Below are positions 1 through 7,124 of a DNA stretch of 8,087 bases, one piece after another. Source of the DNA: Methanosarcina sp. (GTDB lineage Archaea; Halobacteriota; Methanosarcinia; Methanosarcinales; Methanosarcinaceae); contig PMJC01000128.1 in NCBI GenBank assembly GCA_003157235.1, forward strand, positions 1 to 8,087, given 5' to 3'. The notes below the pieces were generated by a model. The model was not told where the DNA came from and made no database searches. It saw only the letters and a list, made by a program, of their open reading frames with translations. The position numbers and the translations under genes are program-made. Every line of letters starts with the position of its first letter. The first letter of the stretch is position 1.

Positions 1-115
1 CGCCATGGCCACCGTGACCGCCATAAGCTGCACTAGCTGCAACTGCTGACAAAGATGTTACAAATAGGCATGCCAGTAGAATGACAATTGCCTTTTTCAT
101 TCTAAGTTTCAACAT
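1..115 (-). CDS. N-terminal part of a small secreted Gly/His-rich protein (truncated by window edge)
   Basis: Only the first 38 codons are inside the window; the frame is open to position 1 and the rest lies beyond the left edge. The product begins MLKLRMKKAIVILLAC, continues with a hydrophobic stretch, then SAVAASA, and then a mature start of AYGGHGGHG. This is a classic Sec signal peptide with Lys/Arg residues, a hydrophobic core and small residues before a likely cleavage after ASA, so the protein should be exported. The GGHGGHG repeat suggests a Gly/His-rich, possibly metal-binding or structural exported protein, but no family can be named from this fragment. I chose the ATG at 115 over the in-frame ATG at 100 because a GGAGTG site lies 7 bases upstream of 115 and 22 bases upstream of 100. 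The Cys within LLAC sits very early and has Leu at -2, so a lipoprotein is less likely than a cleaved secreted protein. Confidence 0.72.
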   Translation of the reverse strand, partial: MLKLRMKKAIVILLACLFVTSLSAVAASAAYGGHGGHG

Positions 116-122
116 TTATTCA

Positions 123-128
123 CACTCC
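123..128 (-). promoter_or_regulatory. Ribosome binding site GGAGTG deciding the start at 115
   Basis: The minus strand reads TAGGAGTGTGAATAAATG. GGAG is complementary to the usual archaeal 16S rRNA 3' end and sits 9 bases from the ATG at 115, an ordinary spacing. It would be too far from the ATG at 100, so it supports the longer product with five extra residues (MLKLR). Confidence 0.6.
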
Positions 129-159
129 TATTTTATTCAAGTTGATACAATTTAAATCA

Positions 160-221
160 ATTTAGGACTTACGTAATTGAACAGCACAATATTTAGTATG
201 TTTAATATGTAAGTTTTAAAT
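160..221. repeat. Long imperfect inverted repeat / hairpin with GGACTTAC arm
   Basis: The left arm 160-181 pairs with the right arm 201-221 over 21 base pairs with a single bulged A at 176. Four of the pairs (165, 166, 173, 179) are G-T, so the stem is continuous as plus-strand RNA with G-U wobbles but has A-C mismatches as minus-strand RNA. C182-G200 and A183-T199 can extend it. The left arm carries GGACTTACG and the right arm is the related AAACTTACA when read on the opposite strand. It lies 45 bases upstream of the secreted-protein start. It could be a plus-strand structured RNA, a regulatory hairpin, or the decayed terminal repeats of a very small mobile element. Confidence 0.55.
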
Positions 222-330
222 CTATACTAAATTATAGAGAATTTTGATAAACCATCAAATTTCGTCATATGCATACAAATAATATGTATATAATTTGTGA
301 AATCTGGGGTCCATCGCGATCCTCTATATT
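221..330. repeat. Dispersed repeat, copy A (upstream of the secreted-protein gene)
   Basis: Hand alignment shows this stretch is related, in the same orientation, to 7237-7346. Shared blocks in order are TCT..TA, ATTAT-GA-AATTTTGATAAA (exact AATTTTGATAAA at 240-251), then AAATTT at the same distance, GTCA, ATATGCATA, AATAT, ATAAT/TGATT-GTG-AAATC, and a looser ATC-TCTAT end. The copy ends about 105 bases from the secreted-protein start at 115, on its upstream side. The sequence is AT-rich, so the exact limits are uncertain, but the ordered run of matches is much longer than chance similarity. Confidence 0.55.
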
Positions 331-381
331 TTCATAGAATATGCCAACTTAGCACCAAAATTCAGCAGTGAATGTAAAAAT

Positions 382-397
382 AAAATCACTCGATTTT
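382..397. repeat. Small inverted-repeat box AAAATC-ACTC-GATTTT, copy 1
   Basis: Perfect 6-bp arms surround a 4-base centre. The same box with ACTA as its centre lies at 516-531 in the same orientation, 134 bases away. It could be an operator-like dyad or part of a decayed repeat; the AT-rich background keeps confidence low. Confidence 0.35.
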
Positions 398-422
398 GCA
401 ATTTGTTACAACCCCTGTGATT

Positions 423-442
423 AAACTTCTTGATTGAAGTTT
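423..442. repeat. Short perfect hairpin AAACTTC-TTGATT-GAAGTTT
   Basis: Perfect 7-bp arms with a 6-base loop. No T-run follows closely on either strand, so there is no reason to call it a terminator. Its role is unknown. Confidence 0.3.
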
Positions 443-458
443 CTAAATATCTAATGTT

Positions 459-481
459 AATTTTGATAGGTGGTTAAATTT
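459..481. repeat. Partial copy of the dispersed repeat motif AATTTTGATA-N7-AAATTT
   Basis: AATTTTGATA at 459-468 is followed by AAATTT at 476-481. The start-to-start spacing of 17 bases is exactly that seen in copy A (240 and 257) and copy B (7254 and 7271). Flanks diverge from the other two copies, so only the core is shared. Confidence 0.4.
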
Positions 482-515
482 ATCTTTCGAATTAGATTTT
501 CAATCAAAAAATATA

Positions 516-531
516 AAAATCACTAGATTTT
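516..531. repeat. Small inverted-repeat box AAAATC-ACTA-GATTTT, copy 2
   Basis: Identical to 382-397 in 15 of 16 bases, including both 6-bp arms. It lies 35 bases after the motif copy at 459-481. Confidence 0.35.
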
Positions 532-1036
532 AGAACATAGTCGCATATGCCAATGAAAATTGATTTCAAGTTGTATCGGTTATATATTATCATTAATAAA
601 ATATAAAATGGAACGAAATATAAATAAGAAATCTATATTTAAGAAAACTTGATGCCATAAAGTCCATTTTTCAAAAAAATCCTTTGCGCTCTATGTGTAA
701 AGTAACTCTTCAAAATTCAGTCATTTCATTTGCAAATATTCTTCTTTTTATATAAAAGAGAACCTTACCTTGAACCGATCAATAGCCTATCCCTTGTTTA
801 TATTTGCGATCATAAGATATGGTACCCACATCTACAGTAGTTGGGATCATATATTATAATCATGGAAAAGGAATAAGATTTAGCATAATACGCAAACGTA
901 AAAGAAAATTAGACTGGAAATAAAATTTTTTGGGTTAAACGAATTATGTATGCGTTTATGATACTTTTAAGTTCATGAGCTGGAGTAATAAATGCAAAAC
1001 GATAGTAACGGAAAATTTGCGGTTAGATATACTTAG

Positions 1037-1225
1037 TTTTTACTTCAAAACCTGTGCATACGTGAGACGGTAGAGAATACAAACAAAGTCATTGATCTTT
1101 CAATTCTACTCAAAGCTGTCCATGCGTCTGTGGGGAAATTACTCGGGATTAACTTGTCAGTTCTCCCTACGACTAGAGTAGACGACCTAAAAAACTCATT
1201 GATATCAAAATATTTTATTTTCCAA
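1037..1225 (+). pseudogene. Unassigned open frame in a GC-richer island, possible gene remnant
   Basis: A 63-codon frame runs open from just after a TAG (1034-1036) to a TAG at 1226-1228. It has no ATG; only GTG (1130) or TTG codons could start it, without a clear ribosome binding site. The reading is protein-like, for example VIDLSILLKAVHASVGKLLG followed by INLSVLPTTRVDDLKNSL, and the island at about 1050-1190 is visibly richer in G and C than its surroundings. I do not recognise the family. The best reading is a decayed fragment of a former gene, perhaps part of a mobile element, but chance is not excluded. Confidence 0.22.
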
Positions 1226-1500
1226 TAGAAGAAACAAATGAAAAGTTCTAGATATCGAAAAGTCGAAAGGTTAAGATTTGATTAGATTCAGCTCTTGATT
1301 GCCAAAATCAAAGAATCAATGTGATCTATCAAAAGGGATAAATTCAAAAAAGGAACATTGTTGAGACTAAAACAGTTTTATCTGAGAAATATATAAAAAT
1401 AATTGTGAAATAACCATAATTATAGAAAAAAAGAATGGGGAAAGTACTTGAAGAACTAGTTTCATCACGCACTTTCATATTAAATTGTAAAAATGAAAGG

Positions 1501-1520
1501 CTTTTAAAAAACAAATAACT
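1501..1520 (-). terminator. T-rich transcription end of the helicase-nuclease gene
   Basis: On the minus strand the sequence 17 bases after the TGA stop reads TTATTTGTTTTTTAAAAG, with six consecutive T at 1506-1511. More T-runs follow in TTTCATTTTTAC (about 1485-1497) and a T7 at 1426-1432. Archaeal RNA polymerase terminates at such T-runs without needing a hairpin, and none is evident here. Confidence 0.4.
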
Positions 1521-1536
1521 CTCTGACGAGCCTATT

Positions 1537-4500
1537 TCACTCAACAAAATAAATCATTTCATTTGGCATGAGGGTTAATTCATTATTTTCAATTCCGGAC
1601 TGGACAAGCTTTTCGATCCTTTCCCATGTATTTTTATGAGTTGTTTTTATTCCGAGGACTCTCGAAGCCTGAACAATCAGGTCTTCAAGAGGAGTAGAAT
1701 ACTGGGAATTTAAGACAAAGCTGACAGCTTTTTTTATTTCCTCGTCACAAATCCATTCAATTTTCGCAGATACATCACCATAGCGCCTGCGTAGGAAGCA
1801 TGCAGGTTCCGAAGATGGCCAGAAGAATTCGCCTTCAACTCGGATCTTTCCGGAACTCTCTGCAAGTGCCACTGAATCTAATATATGCTGTTTGATTTTT
1901 CCAAGCATGCGTGAAATTCCTACATGCGTTTTTATCCGCTGCATCAAAGCCTCTGCATGAATAGGGCCTTCAAATTCTATAATCCTTATAACTGCCTCCG
2001 TAAGTTTTTCATTGGAAAGCTTAAAGATGTCTCCTGAATGCGGAAGTCCTGAAGAGTAGCAGATCTTGTAAAGAGGGACAGTAGCTTCGAGAAGTTCGTT
2101 CTTCCCCGAAAGTTTTTCAGCACCTTTCGGAAGCGATGATTCTTCCAAATTTTTAACTTCATTTTTGTTTTTTAAGTATAGACCCACTCTGGAATGAGGC
2201 TTTGATTGACTTCTTGATTCAATTCCGAGTTTAGCGTTAGATGCAATTTCATTCTCGATTTCAGATTCAGAATTCCACACTTTACCAGTGTAATTGTTCT
2301 CTTCTGAATCCGAGTTTGGCTCAAAATATCCCACTGAGCCATAAATATAAGCAAACTCGTTGAGCCTTTTGTTTTTCATTTTTCCCCCAGTAGCTGAACT
2401 GGAATAGATTTCAGGATAAGCTTGGAAAAAACTTAATCTTTCAGGCTCTGGTTCAGATACGATTCCGGATGAATTTTTTTTTCCAGAACAGAGATTCACA
2501 TCGAATTTCAAGGATTTTGATTTCTCTAACTTCTTTATACGTTTCTGAAGAGATTTTCCGTCTGCCAGCAAAGCCATAGAATCTAATCTTAAAGTCATTT
2601 CTGGCAAAAAATCCTCTTTTGAAGAGTCTATTAGTCCCTCTTTTAGTCCGAAAGAGAAGTCTGAATAAGGTTCTTCGTTTTCAGCTTTTGAAAAGGCTAC
2701 TGAGGTGGATTTATTTTCAAGGAATTCAAATCCCAGATTTTTATCGGCTTTGTTCTCCATATTAGGGATAGATGAAAATGTTTCTGCAGGCAAACTTGCT
2801 AACTTTTTTATAGAATTTTTATGTGCTTGTTCACCCCAAGTAGAAGGCTCTTTTATAGTCAGAACTTCTGGTTCGGGTTTTGCTTGTAGATTTTTCTGCT
2901 TTATAGCTTTCTTTACGGCTTCAAGTAGTTTTTCTTTGCTTTCTTTCGGGTGCAGGTACCAGTCCGTTGACCAGACCCTGTAGATTCTCCAACCAAGTCC
3001 TTCAAGCACCTGCTGACGAAGGCGGTCACGGTCCCGAGCAACATGAAATAAATGGTAGCTTGCCCCATCACACTCGATCCCAAGTACGTATCTTCCTGGA
3101 TTGCCGGGATCAGGAATTGCAAGGTCGAGCTTATACCCGGCACAACCGATCTGTCTGTGAACTTCACAGGCGTTTTCTACTAAAAAATCATAAATAATTT
3201 CTTCAAAAGGAGATTCGAAGTCTCCATTGGTGTATGCAGGCAGTGTGAGCCTACCGCTCTCTGCAAACTCAAGGAATACTTTGAGAGATCGAAGTCCAAA
3301 AGATGAGTTTTCATCAAGGTTCAAATTCCTTGATGTAAAATTCGAAAAAACAACGCATTTTTCTCTTGCCCGAGTGATAAGTACATTTAGACGCCTTTCT
3401 CCTCCTTCTCTGTTAAGGGGACCGAAGTTCAAGGAAAGTTTTCTGCTATTATCAAATCCGAAACCCACACTCAGTAAAATGACATCTCTCTCATCACCCT
3501 GGATGGTTTCAAGATTTTTCACAAAAAAATGCTCTCCTCTCTCATTTCCTGGATTCAAATCAAATCCTGGATTTGCCTTCAGAAGGGTCTCAATCTCTTC
3601 CTGGATAGCTTCCTGCTGTTTTACATTAAAGGTCCCGACCCCGAGGCTTTTATCTGGGTACTTGTTAAAGTGTTCGAAAACTGTCTTTGCAACAACCCTT
3701 GCTTCTATCCTGTTGACTCCACTTTTTCCCCTATCATAAACTGCATCCTTAAGATGCACAAATTTCAACCCAAGACGTTCATCTTTCTGCATGGGAGAGG
3801 GATAAACATAAAGTCGATTGCTGTAGAATTCCTGGTTTGAAACAGCAATTAGAGACTCATGCCTACTTCTGTAGTGCCAGCGAAGAGTCTTGATTGGGAA
3901 ACTACGCTTGCAAACATTCAGAATACTTTCAAGATCTCCTGCCGCAGCATAATCCTCAGGGTCTCTTTCCGGAGATTCAAAAATACCATCGAAAAAGTCG
4001 GTAGGTGGAAGCTGTTTTGAATCTCCCATTACTACGACCTGCTTTCCACGCAGTAGAGCTCCAACCGCGTCCTCTGGCTTTACCTGGCTTGCTTCGTCAA
4101 AAATGATCACATCAAAGTGGGTGCTTCTCGGATCTAGATACTGACCAATTGAAAGAGGGCTCATCATAAAACAAGGCTTAATTTTCTGTACCAGACCACC
4201 TGCTTTTTTCATGAGTGTACGGATAGGCATATGACCACGTTTTCTGTTAAACTCATTGAGCAGAATTCCGGCTTCCGAAGTTCTTGATGCTCCATAAGTT
4301 AACTTTGGAATTTCGTCATAAACAGAACATATAATTCTTTTTCTATTTTCCAGAAGGATCTTTTTGTCAAGCTCTATGAATTTAGTAATCTTGCTTTCAT
4401 GTAGCTCCCTAATAAAAGTAGAAAGAGCCTGTCTTTTCCTGAAGGTACGGTGCAGAAGATTCTCGGCATAGTTACCTTCGAAAGCAGGGATAATATCACA

Positions 4501-7005
4501 CACTTCTATTTTTCCGGCTTCAATATCTCCCATCATAGGAACTGCTTTTGTTTCCATGAAGACTTTCTTGTATCCAAGGTACTGACTCCAGAATACCAGG
4601 GATGAAGTTTCTGCTTTCCAGATGGATAAATGGGATTTTAACTGATTGAGCTTTGCAGCTTCCAGATCCTTTCCGAACATTTTCCCAAAATCTGCGCCTA
4701 TGAGGACACCAATTTTTTCAATTAACCTTAAAAAGAATTTTTTTGCTTCCATAACTCCTTTTATTGCGTATTCAAGAGCAGCTCTATCAACCCCGTTTAC
4801 TACAAGTCCGGAAATTTTGTCAGTGAAAATGCCTTCAGTTATATTCTTCCGGAAGGAAGTAATCCACCTTCCATACTCATCCAGAATAGAAGGATCACTT
4901 TCGAGACCTTTCCAGTGTTCTGAAAAATATCTTTCACCCTTTGCCCCATTACTTTCAAGCTCCAGTCTGCAGGATCTATATTCAGAAAGACAGGCAAGAT
5001 CAAGAAAAATTCTATCGTTTTGAGATGGCACACCTGAAATGTAGCAGGAAGAAATTTCTGTTTTTAGTTTTCGGTAACTGGGATATATGACCTTTAGAAA
5101 TTTGCGGGATAATTCCTCGAATTCCGAGGTATCAAGGTCAAAAATTGAAGGATAAAAGGTAGTGTTTACAAAAATTTTCAGCTCTCTGTACTGCCTGAGT
5201 CTCGCAATTAGCGTTTCAGCTATAACTCTTGAGGACTCAGAGTCCCACTCTAGATTCTGGAGCATCTTTTCAGGCCAGGGTTTTGAGCTCTCGAGGAGTT
5301 TTGCAGCATCAATTATTGTTGTAATTTCTTCAAGGGTATGGGGTCTGGAGGTTGCAGAAAAGTCGTTGAGAGTTTTTATAGCTGCTTCCAAGCATCCAAA
5401 AGAAGTAACGCATTCACTGATGAGTGACCCTATTTCCGAAAGATCTGAGGGAAGCACAAGCCTGGGCTCACAGCCATACCAGGGATTCTTCTTGGGTGGC
5501 CCGAGGCACGGGAGTACTTGACTCAATTTTTCTAAAATAGACTTTGCTTCTGCCCAATCTTCAGATTCCCAATTTTCAGGATCCTGAAATTCGTAAAAGG
5601 GCATTTTCAAACCTTTTGCCTCAAAATAAGCCCTTATCTTCTCCCTTATCCCGTAAAGTGTATAAAAGCTTGGATAGAGTTTTCCTGCAGGTTCTTCGAG
5701 AGACAGGGCATACTCATTGAGTTCTTTTTTTATTTTTTCGAGTTCGTTGATGTCTCGGTCAGGACTTATGGATGCCGGAGCTATTCGATTAATGCTTTTT
5801 TCCAGCTCTTCAAGCACTACCTTTTTTCGTGTTTTGTTGCTGTGGATATCCAGACAGAATTCTCCAAGCCCTGCAGAATCCAGTCTATTTTTTACAACAT
5901 GAAGCGCAGCCATCTTTTCACTCACGAAAAGTATGCTTTTTCCACGGACCATCAATTCTGCAATTGTATTCGCAATTGTCTGGGACTTACCGGTTCCTGG
6001 AGGTCCCTCAACAACAAGATTTTTTCCCCCTTTCACATCCTCAATAACAGCAATCTGCGAGGAGTCGGCATCCATTATGTGGTAAGTATCTTTTGCTGAT
6101 AGCTTCATGTCAACGTCTTTTTCTAGGAAACCAGAAACCTCAAACTCAGGATCTGGAGGGTTGAAAATTTTCTGGATAAGAAGATGCTCTGCAGGAGACA
6201 TGCCCTCAGGCCAGGTTGCAGGGTCAAGATCCTTATACATAACAAACTTTGTAAAGTTGAAAAGGTCAAGGCAAATTTCAGGCAAAATTTTCCAGTCTTT
6301 TTTTTCGTGGATTGCTGCAGATACGGCATTGAAATATTCTTCGATTCCTGCTGCCTTCTCTGGCATCTCAAAATCCGGAATCTGGATTCCAAATTCTTTC
6401 ATTTTTGCCTGTAGGGTAATTGAAGTGAGTATCTCATCTCCTGTCCATTGGATACTGAAGTTTCTGCCCTTTCCTATTCTTTTGAGTTCAATAGGAATCA
6501 ATAGGATAGGGGCAAGTGGATTTTTTATGCTCGACTTGCTATCACTCCATTGCAGAAAGTTTATTGCAAGGTAAAGCACATGATAGCCCTGTTCCTCAAA
6601 GATGGAATTTGATTGGTTAAAGACATAAAAAAGTTTTCGACCTAGACTTTCGCTATCATCAGTAGTTTCCAGAAAATGTTCCGAACAGGAATTTTTGGAT
6701 TTATTTTTTTCTCCAGAATCAAGAATTTTTCCTATTGTTTTCAAAAGTATGCTATCGTTTTCGTAGGTATAACCTTCTCTGTCCCCCCCGTTTTCAACTT
6801 TATTTATTTTTTTAGACATAATTTTAGACTTAAATTTCATTAATTTTTCCTGGAGAACGAATAGCTTATAAATTTCCTCGGGGTTTCTGCCTGAAATTGA
6901 GATGGTCCTTTTTCGGGAAGAGCGGTAATTGAGAAGATTATTTCGGAGGGACAGATCAAGTAAATTTTGCCTTAATGTTTCCAATTCCTTAACTACGTCT
7001 ACCAT
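1537..7005 (-). CDS. DUF4011 / SF1 helicase / Vsr-like nuclease / DUF3320 multidomain protein
   Basis: An intact 1822-residue, probably cytoplasmic, ATP-driven helicase or translocase fused to a nuclease. Residues 5-300 look like DUF4011 (LLDLSLRNNLLNYR at 15-28; YLAINFLQWSD 145-155; APILLIPIEL 165-174). The helicase is split. Motif I is GPPGTGKS 334-341 (Lys340) and Ia is ILFVSEKMAAL 358-368. A helical insertion of about 540 residues follows. Then come motif II DEASQ 970-974, III GDSKQLPPT 994-1002, IV HYRSRHESL 1044-1052, V ETIQGDERD 1166-1174 and VI LNVLITRAR 1206-1214. This is the Upf1/Dna2-like SF1 pattern with no key residue missing. Residues 1265-1350 form a Vsr/DUF559-type nuclease (MTES_1575-like): Glu1268, Asp1294, ECDGASYH 1311-1318, RDRDRLR 1324-1330, WSTDWY 1345-1350. 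Residues 1375-1655 are a Ser/Glu/Asn/Lys-rich linker, and DUF3320-like sequence lies near 1662-1712. The ATG at 7005 fits because DUF4011 starts immediately after it; its ribosome binding site is weak. The gene stands alone. An antiphage or nucleic-acid surveillance role is inferred from the architecture; substrate specificity is unknown. Confidence 0.93.
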   Translation of the reverse strand: MVDVVKELETLRQNLLDLSLRNNLLNYRSSRKRTISISGRNPEEIYKLFVLQEKLMKFKSKIMSKKINKVENGGDREGYTYENDSILLKTIGKILDSGEKNKSKNSCSEHFLETTDDSESLGRKLFYVFNQSNSIFEEQGYHVLYLAINFLQWSDSKSSIKNPLAPILLIPIELKRIGKGRNFSIQWTGDEILTSITLQAKMKEFGIQIPDFEMPEKAAGIEEYFNAVSAAIHEKKDWKILPEICLDLFNFTKFVMYKDLDPATWPEGMSPAEHLLIQKIFNPPDPEFEVSGFLEKDVDMKLSAKDTYHIMDADSSQIAVIEDVKGGKNLVVEGPPGTGKSQTIANTIAELMVRGKSILFVSEKMAALHVVKNRLDSAGLGEFCLDIHSNKTRKKVVLEELEKSINRIAPASISPDRDINELEKIKKELNEYALSLEEPAGKLYPSFYTLYGIREKIRAYFEAKGLKMPFYEFQDPENWESEDWAEAKSILEKLSQVLPCLGPPKKNPWYGCEPRLVLPSDLSEIGSLISECVTSFGCLEAAIKTLNDFSATSRPHTLEEITTIIDAAKLLESSKPWPEKMLQNLEWDSESSRVIAETLIARLRQYRELKIFVNTTFYPSIFDLDTSEFEELSRKFLKVIYPSYRKLKTEISSCYISGVPSQNDRIFLDLACLSEYRSCRLELESNGAKGERYFSEHWKGLESDPSILDEYGRWITSFRKNITEGIFTDKISGLVVNGVDRAALEYAIKGVMEAKKFFLRLIEKIGVLIGADFGKMFGKDLEAAKLNQLKSHLSIWKAETSSLVFWSQYLGYKKVFMETKAVPMMGDIEAGKIEVCDIIPAFEGNYAENLLHRTFRKRQALSTFIRELHESKITKFIELDKKILLENRKRIICSVYDEIPKLTYGASRTSEAGILLNEFNRKRGHMPIRTLMKKAGGLVQKIKPCFMMSPLSIGQYLDPRSTHFDVIIFDEASQVKPEDAVGALLRGKQVVVMGDSKQLPPTDFFDGIFESPERDPEDYAAAGDLESILNVCKRSFPIKTLRWHYRSRHESLIAVSNQEFYSNRLYVYPSPMQKDERLGLKFVHLKDAVYDRGKSGVNRIEARVVAKTVFEHFNKYPDKSLGVGTFNVKQQEAIQEEIETLLKANPGFDLNPGNERGEHFFVKNLETIQGDERDVILLSVGFGFDNSRKLSLNFGPLNREGGERRLNVLITRAREKCVVFSNFTSRNLNLDENSSFGLRSLKVFLEFAESGRLTLPAYTNGDFESPFEEIIYDFLVENACEVHRQIGCAGYKLDLAIPDPGNPGRYVLGIECDGASYHLFHVARDRDRLRQQVLEGLGWRIYRVWSTDWYLHPKESKEKLLEAVKKAIKQKNLQAKPEPEVLTIKEPSTWGEQAHKNSIKKLASLPAETFSSIPNMENKADKNLGFEFLENKSTSVAFSKAENEEPYSDFSFGLKEGLIDSSKEDFLPEMTLRLDSMALLADGKSLQKRIKKLEKSKSLKFDVNLCSGKKNSSGIVSEPEPERLSFFQAYPEIYSSSATGGKMKNKRLNEFAYIYGSVGYFEPNSDSEENNYTGKVWNSESEIENEIASNAKLGIESRSQSKPHSRVGLYLKNKNEVKNLEESSLPKGAEKLSGKNELLEATVPLYKICYSSGLPHSGDIFKLSNEKLTEAVIRIIEFEGPIHAEALMQRIKTHVGISRMLGKIKQHILDSVALAESSGKIRVEGEFFWPSSEPACFLRRRYGDVSAKIEWICDEEIKKAVSFVLNSQYSTPLEDLIVQASRVLGIKTTHKNTWERIEKLVQSGIENNELTLMPNEMIYFVE

Positions 7006-7034
7006 AAAATACCAGGCCTGACCAAATAACTACC

Positions 7035-7046
7035 AAAATATATAAT
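7035..7046 (-). promoter_or_regulatory. Candidate TATA box ATTATATATTTT close to the helicase-nuclease start
   Basis: On the minus strand ATTATATATTTT lies about 30-41 bases upstream of the ATG at 7005. Transcription would start near 7015, giving a leader of only about 10 bases, which would fit the weak ribosome binding site. The palindrome CAGGCCTG at 7013-7020 would sit at the start point. The background is AT-rich, so this is only a candidate. Confidence 0.3.
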
Positions 7047-7124
7047 TATGGATATGAACAGATGTAAATATTTAATAAATTTTATCATGTGTTATCGAAA
7101 ACAAAGATCAAAATTGATTGTAAA

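Larger units (their letters stand above)
116..1536. other. Long AT-rich region without a convincing gene
   Basis: This stretch lies between the stop of the helicase-nuclease gene and the start of the secreted-protein gene. I find no ATG-initiated open frame with a ribosome binding site and protein-like composition. It holds the 160-221 hairpin, repeat copy A, a partial motif copy at 459-481, two AAAATC-N4-GATTTT boxes, a 7-bp hairpin at 423-442, a palindromic TTTTATATAAAA at 746-757, and a more GC-rich island at about 1050-1190 with an open frame. It may contain decayed genes or small RNAs that cannot be proved from the sequence alone. Confidence 0.6.

Noticed and set aside
68..85. Lipoprotein signal at LLAC in the secreted protein
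   Set aside because: The Cys is only residue 16 from the chosen start, the hydrophobic core continues beyond it, and Leu at -2 fits the lipobox poorly.
98..100. Start of the secreted protein at the ATG at 100
   Set aside because: In frame and possible, but the GGAGTG site is 22 bases away, while the ATG at 115 has it at normal spacing.
746..757. Palindromic TATA-like TTTTATATAAAA (and TTTATATAAA at 7494-7503) as gene promoters
   Set aside because: They resemble archaeal TATA boxes but no gene starts at a suitable distance in either direction, and such strings are expected in DNA this AT-rich.
116..1536. CRISPR array or tRNA gene in the intergenic regions (also checked 7006-8087)
   Set aside because: There are no regularly spaced repeats and no cloverleaf signature such as a TTC-containing T-arm with matching acceptor stem.
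1344..1547. 67-codon minus-strand open frame overlapping the end of the large gene
   Set aside because: Phe/Ser/Tyr-rich reading of AT-rich DNA, starting inside the large gene's last codons without a ribosome binding site and covering the T-run terminator region.
3227..3739. 170-codon plus-strand open frame
   Set aside because: It lies opposite the helicase VI-motif and nuclease coding region, has a Ser/Pro/Phe-rich antisense composition and no ribosome binding site; the minus-strand reading has clear conserved motifs.
6107..6574. 155-codon plus-strand open frame
   Set aside because: It is antisense to the DUF4011 region of the large gene and shows no domain-like features.
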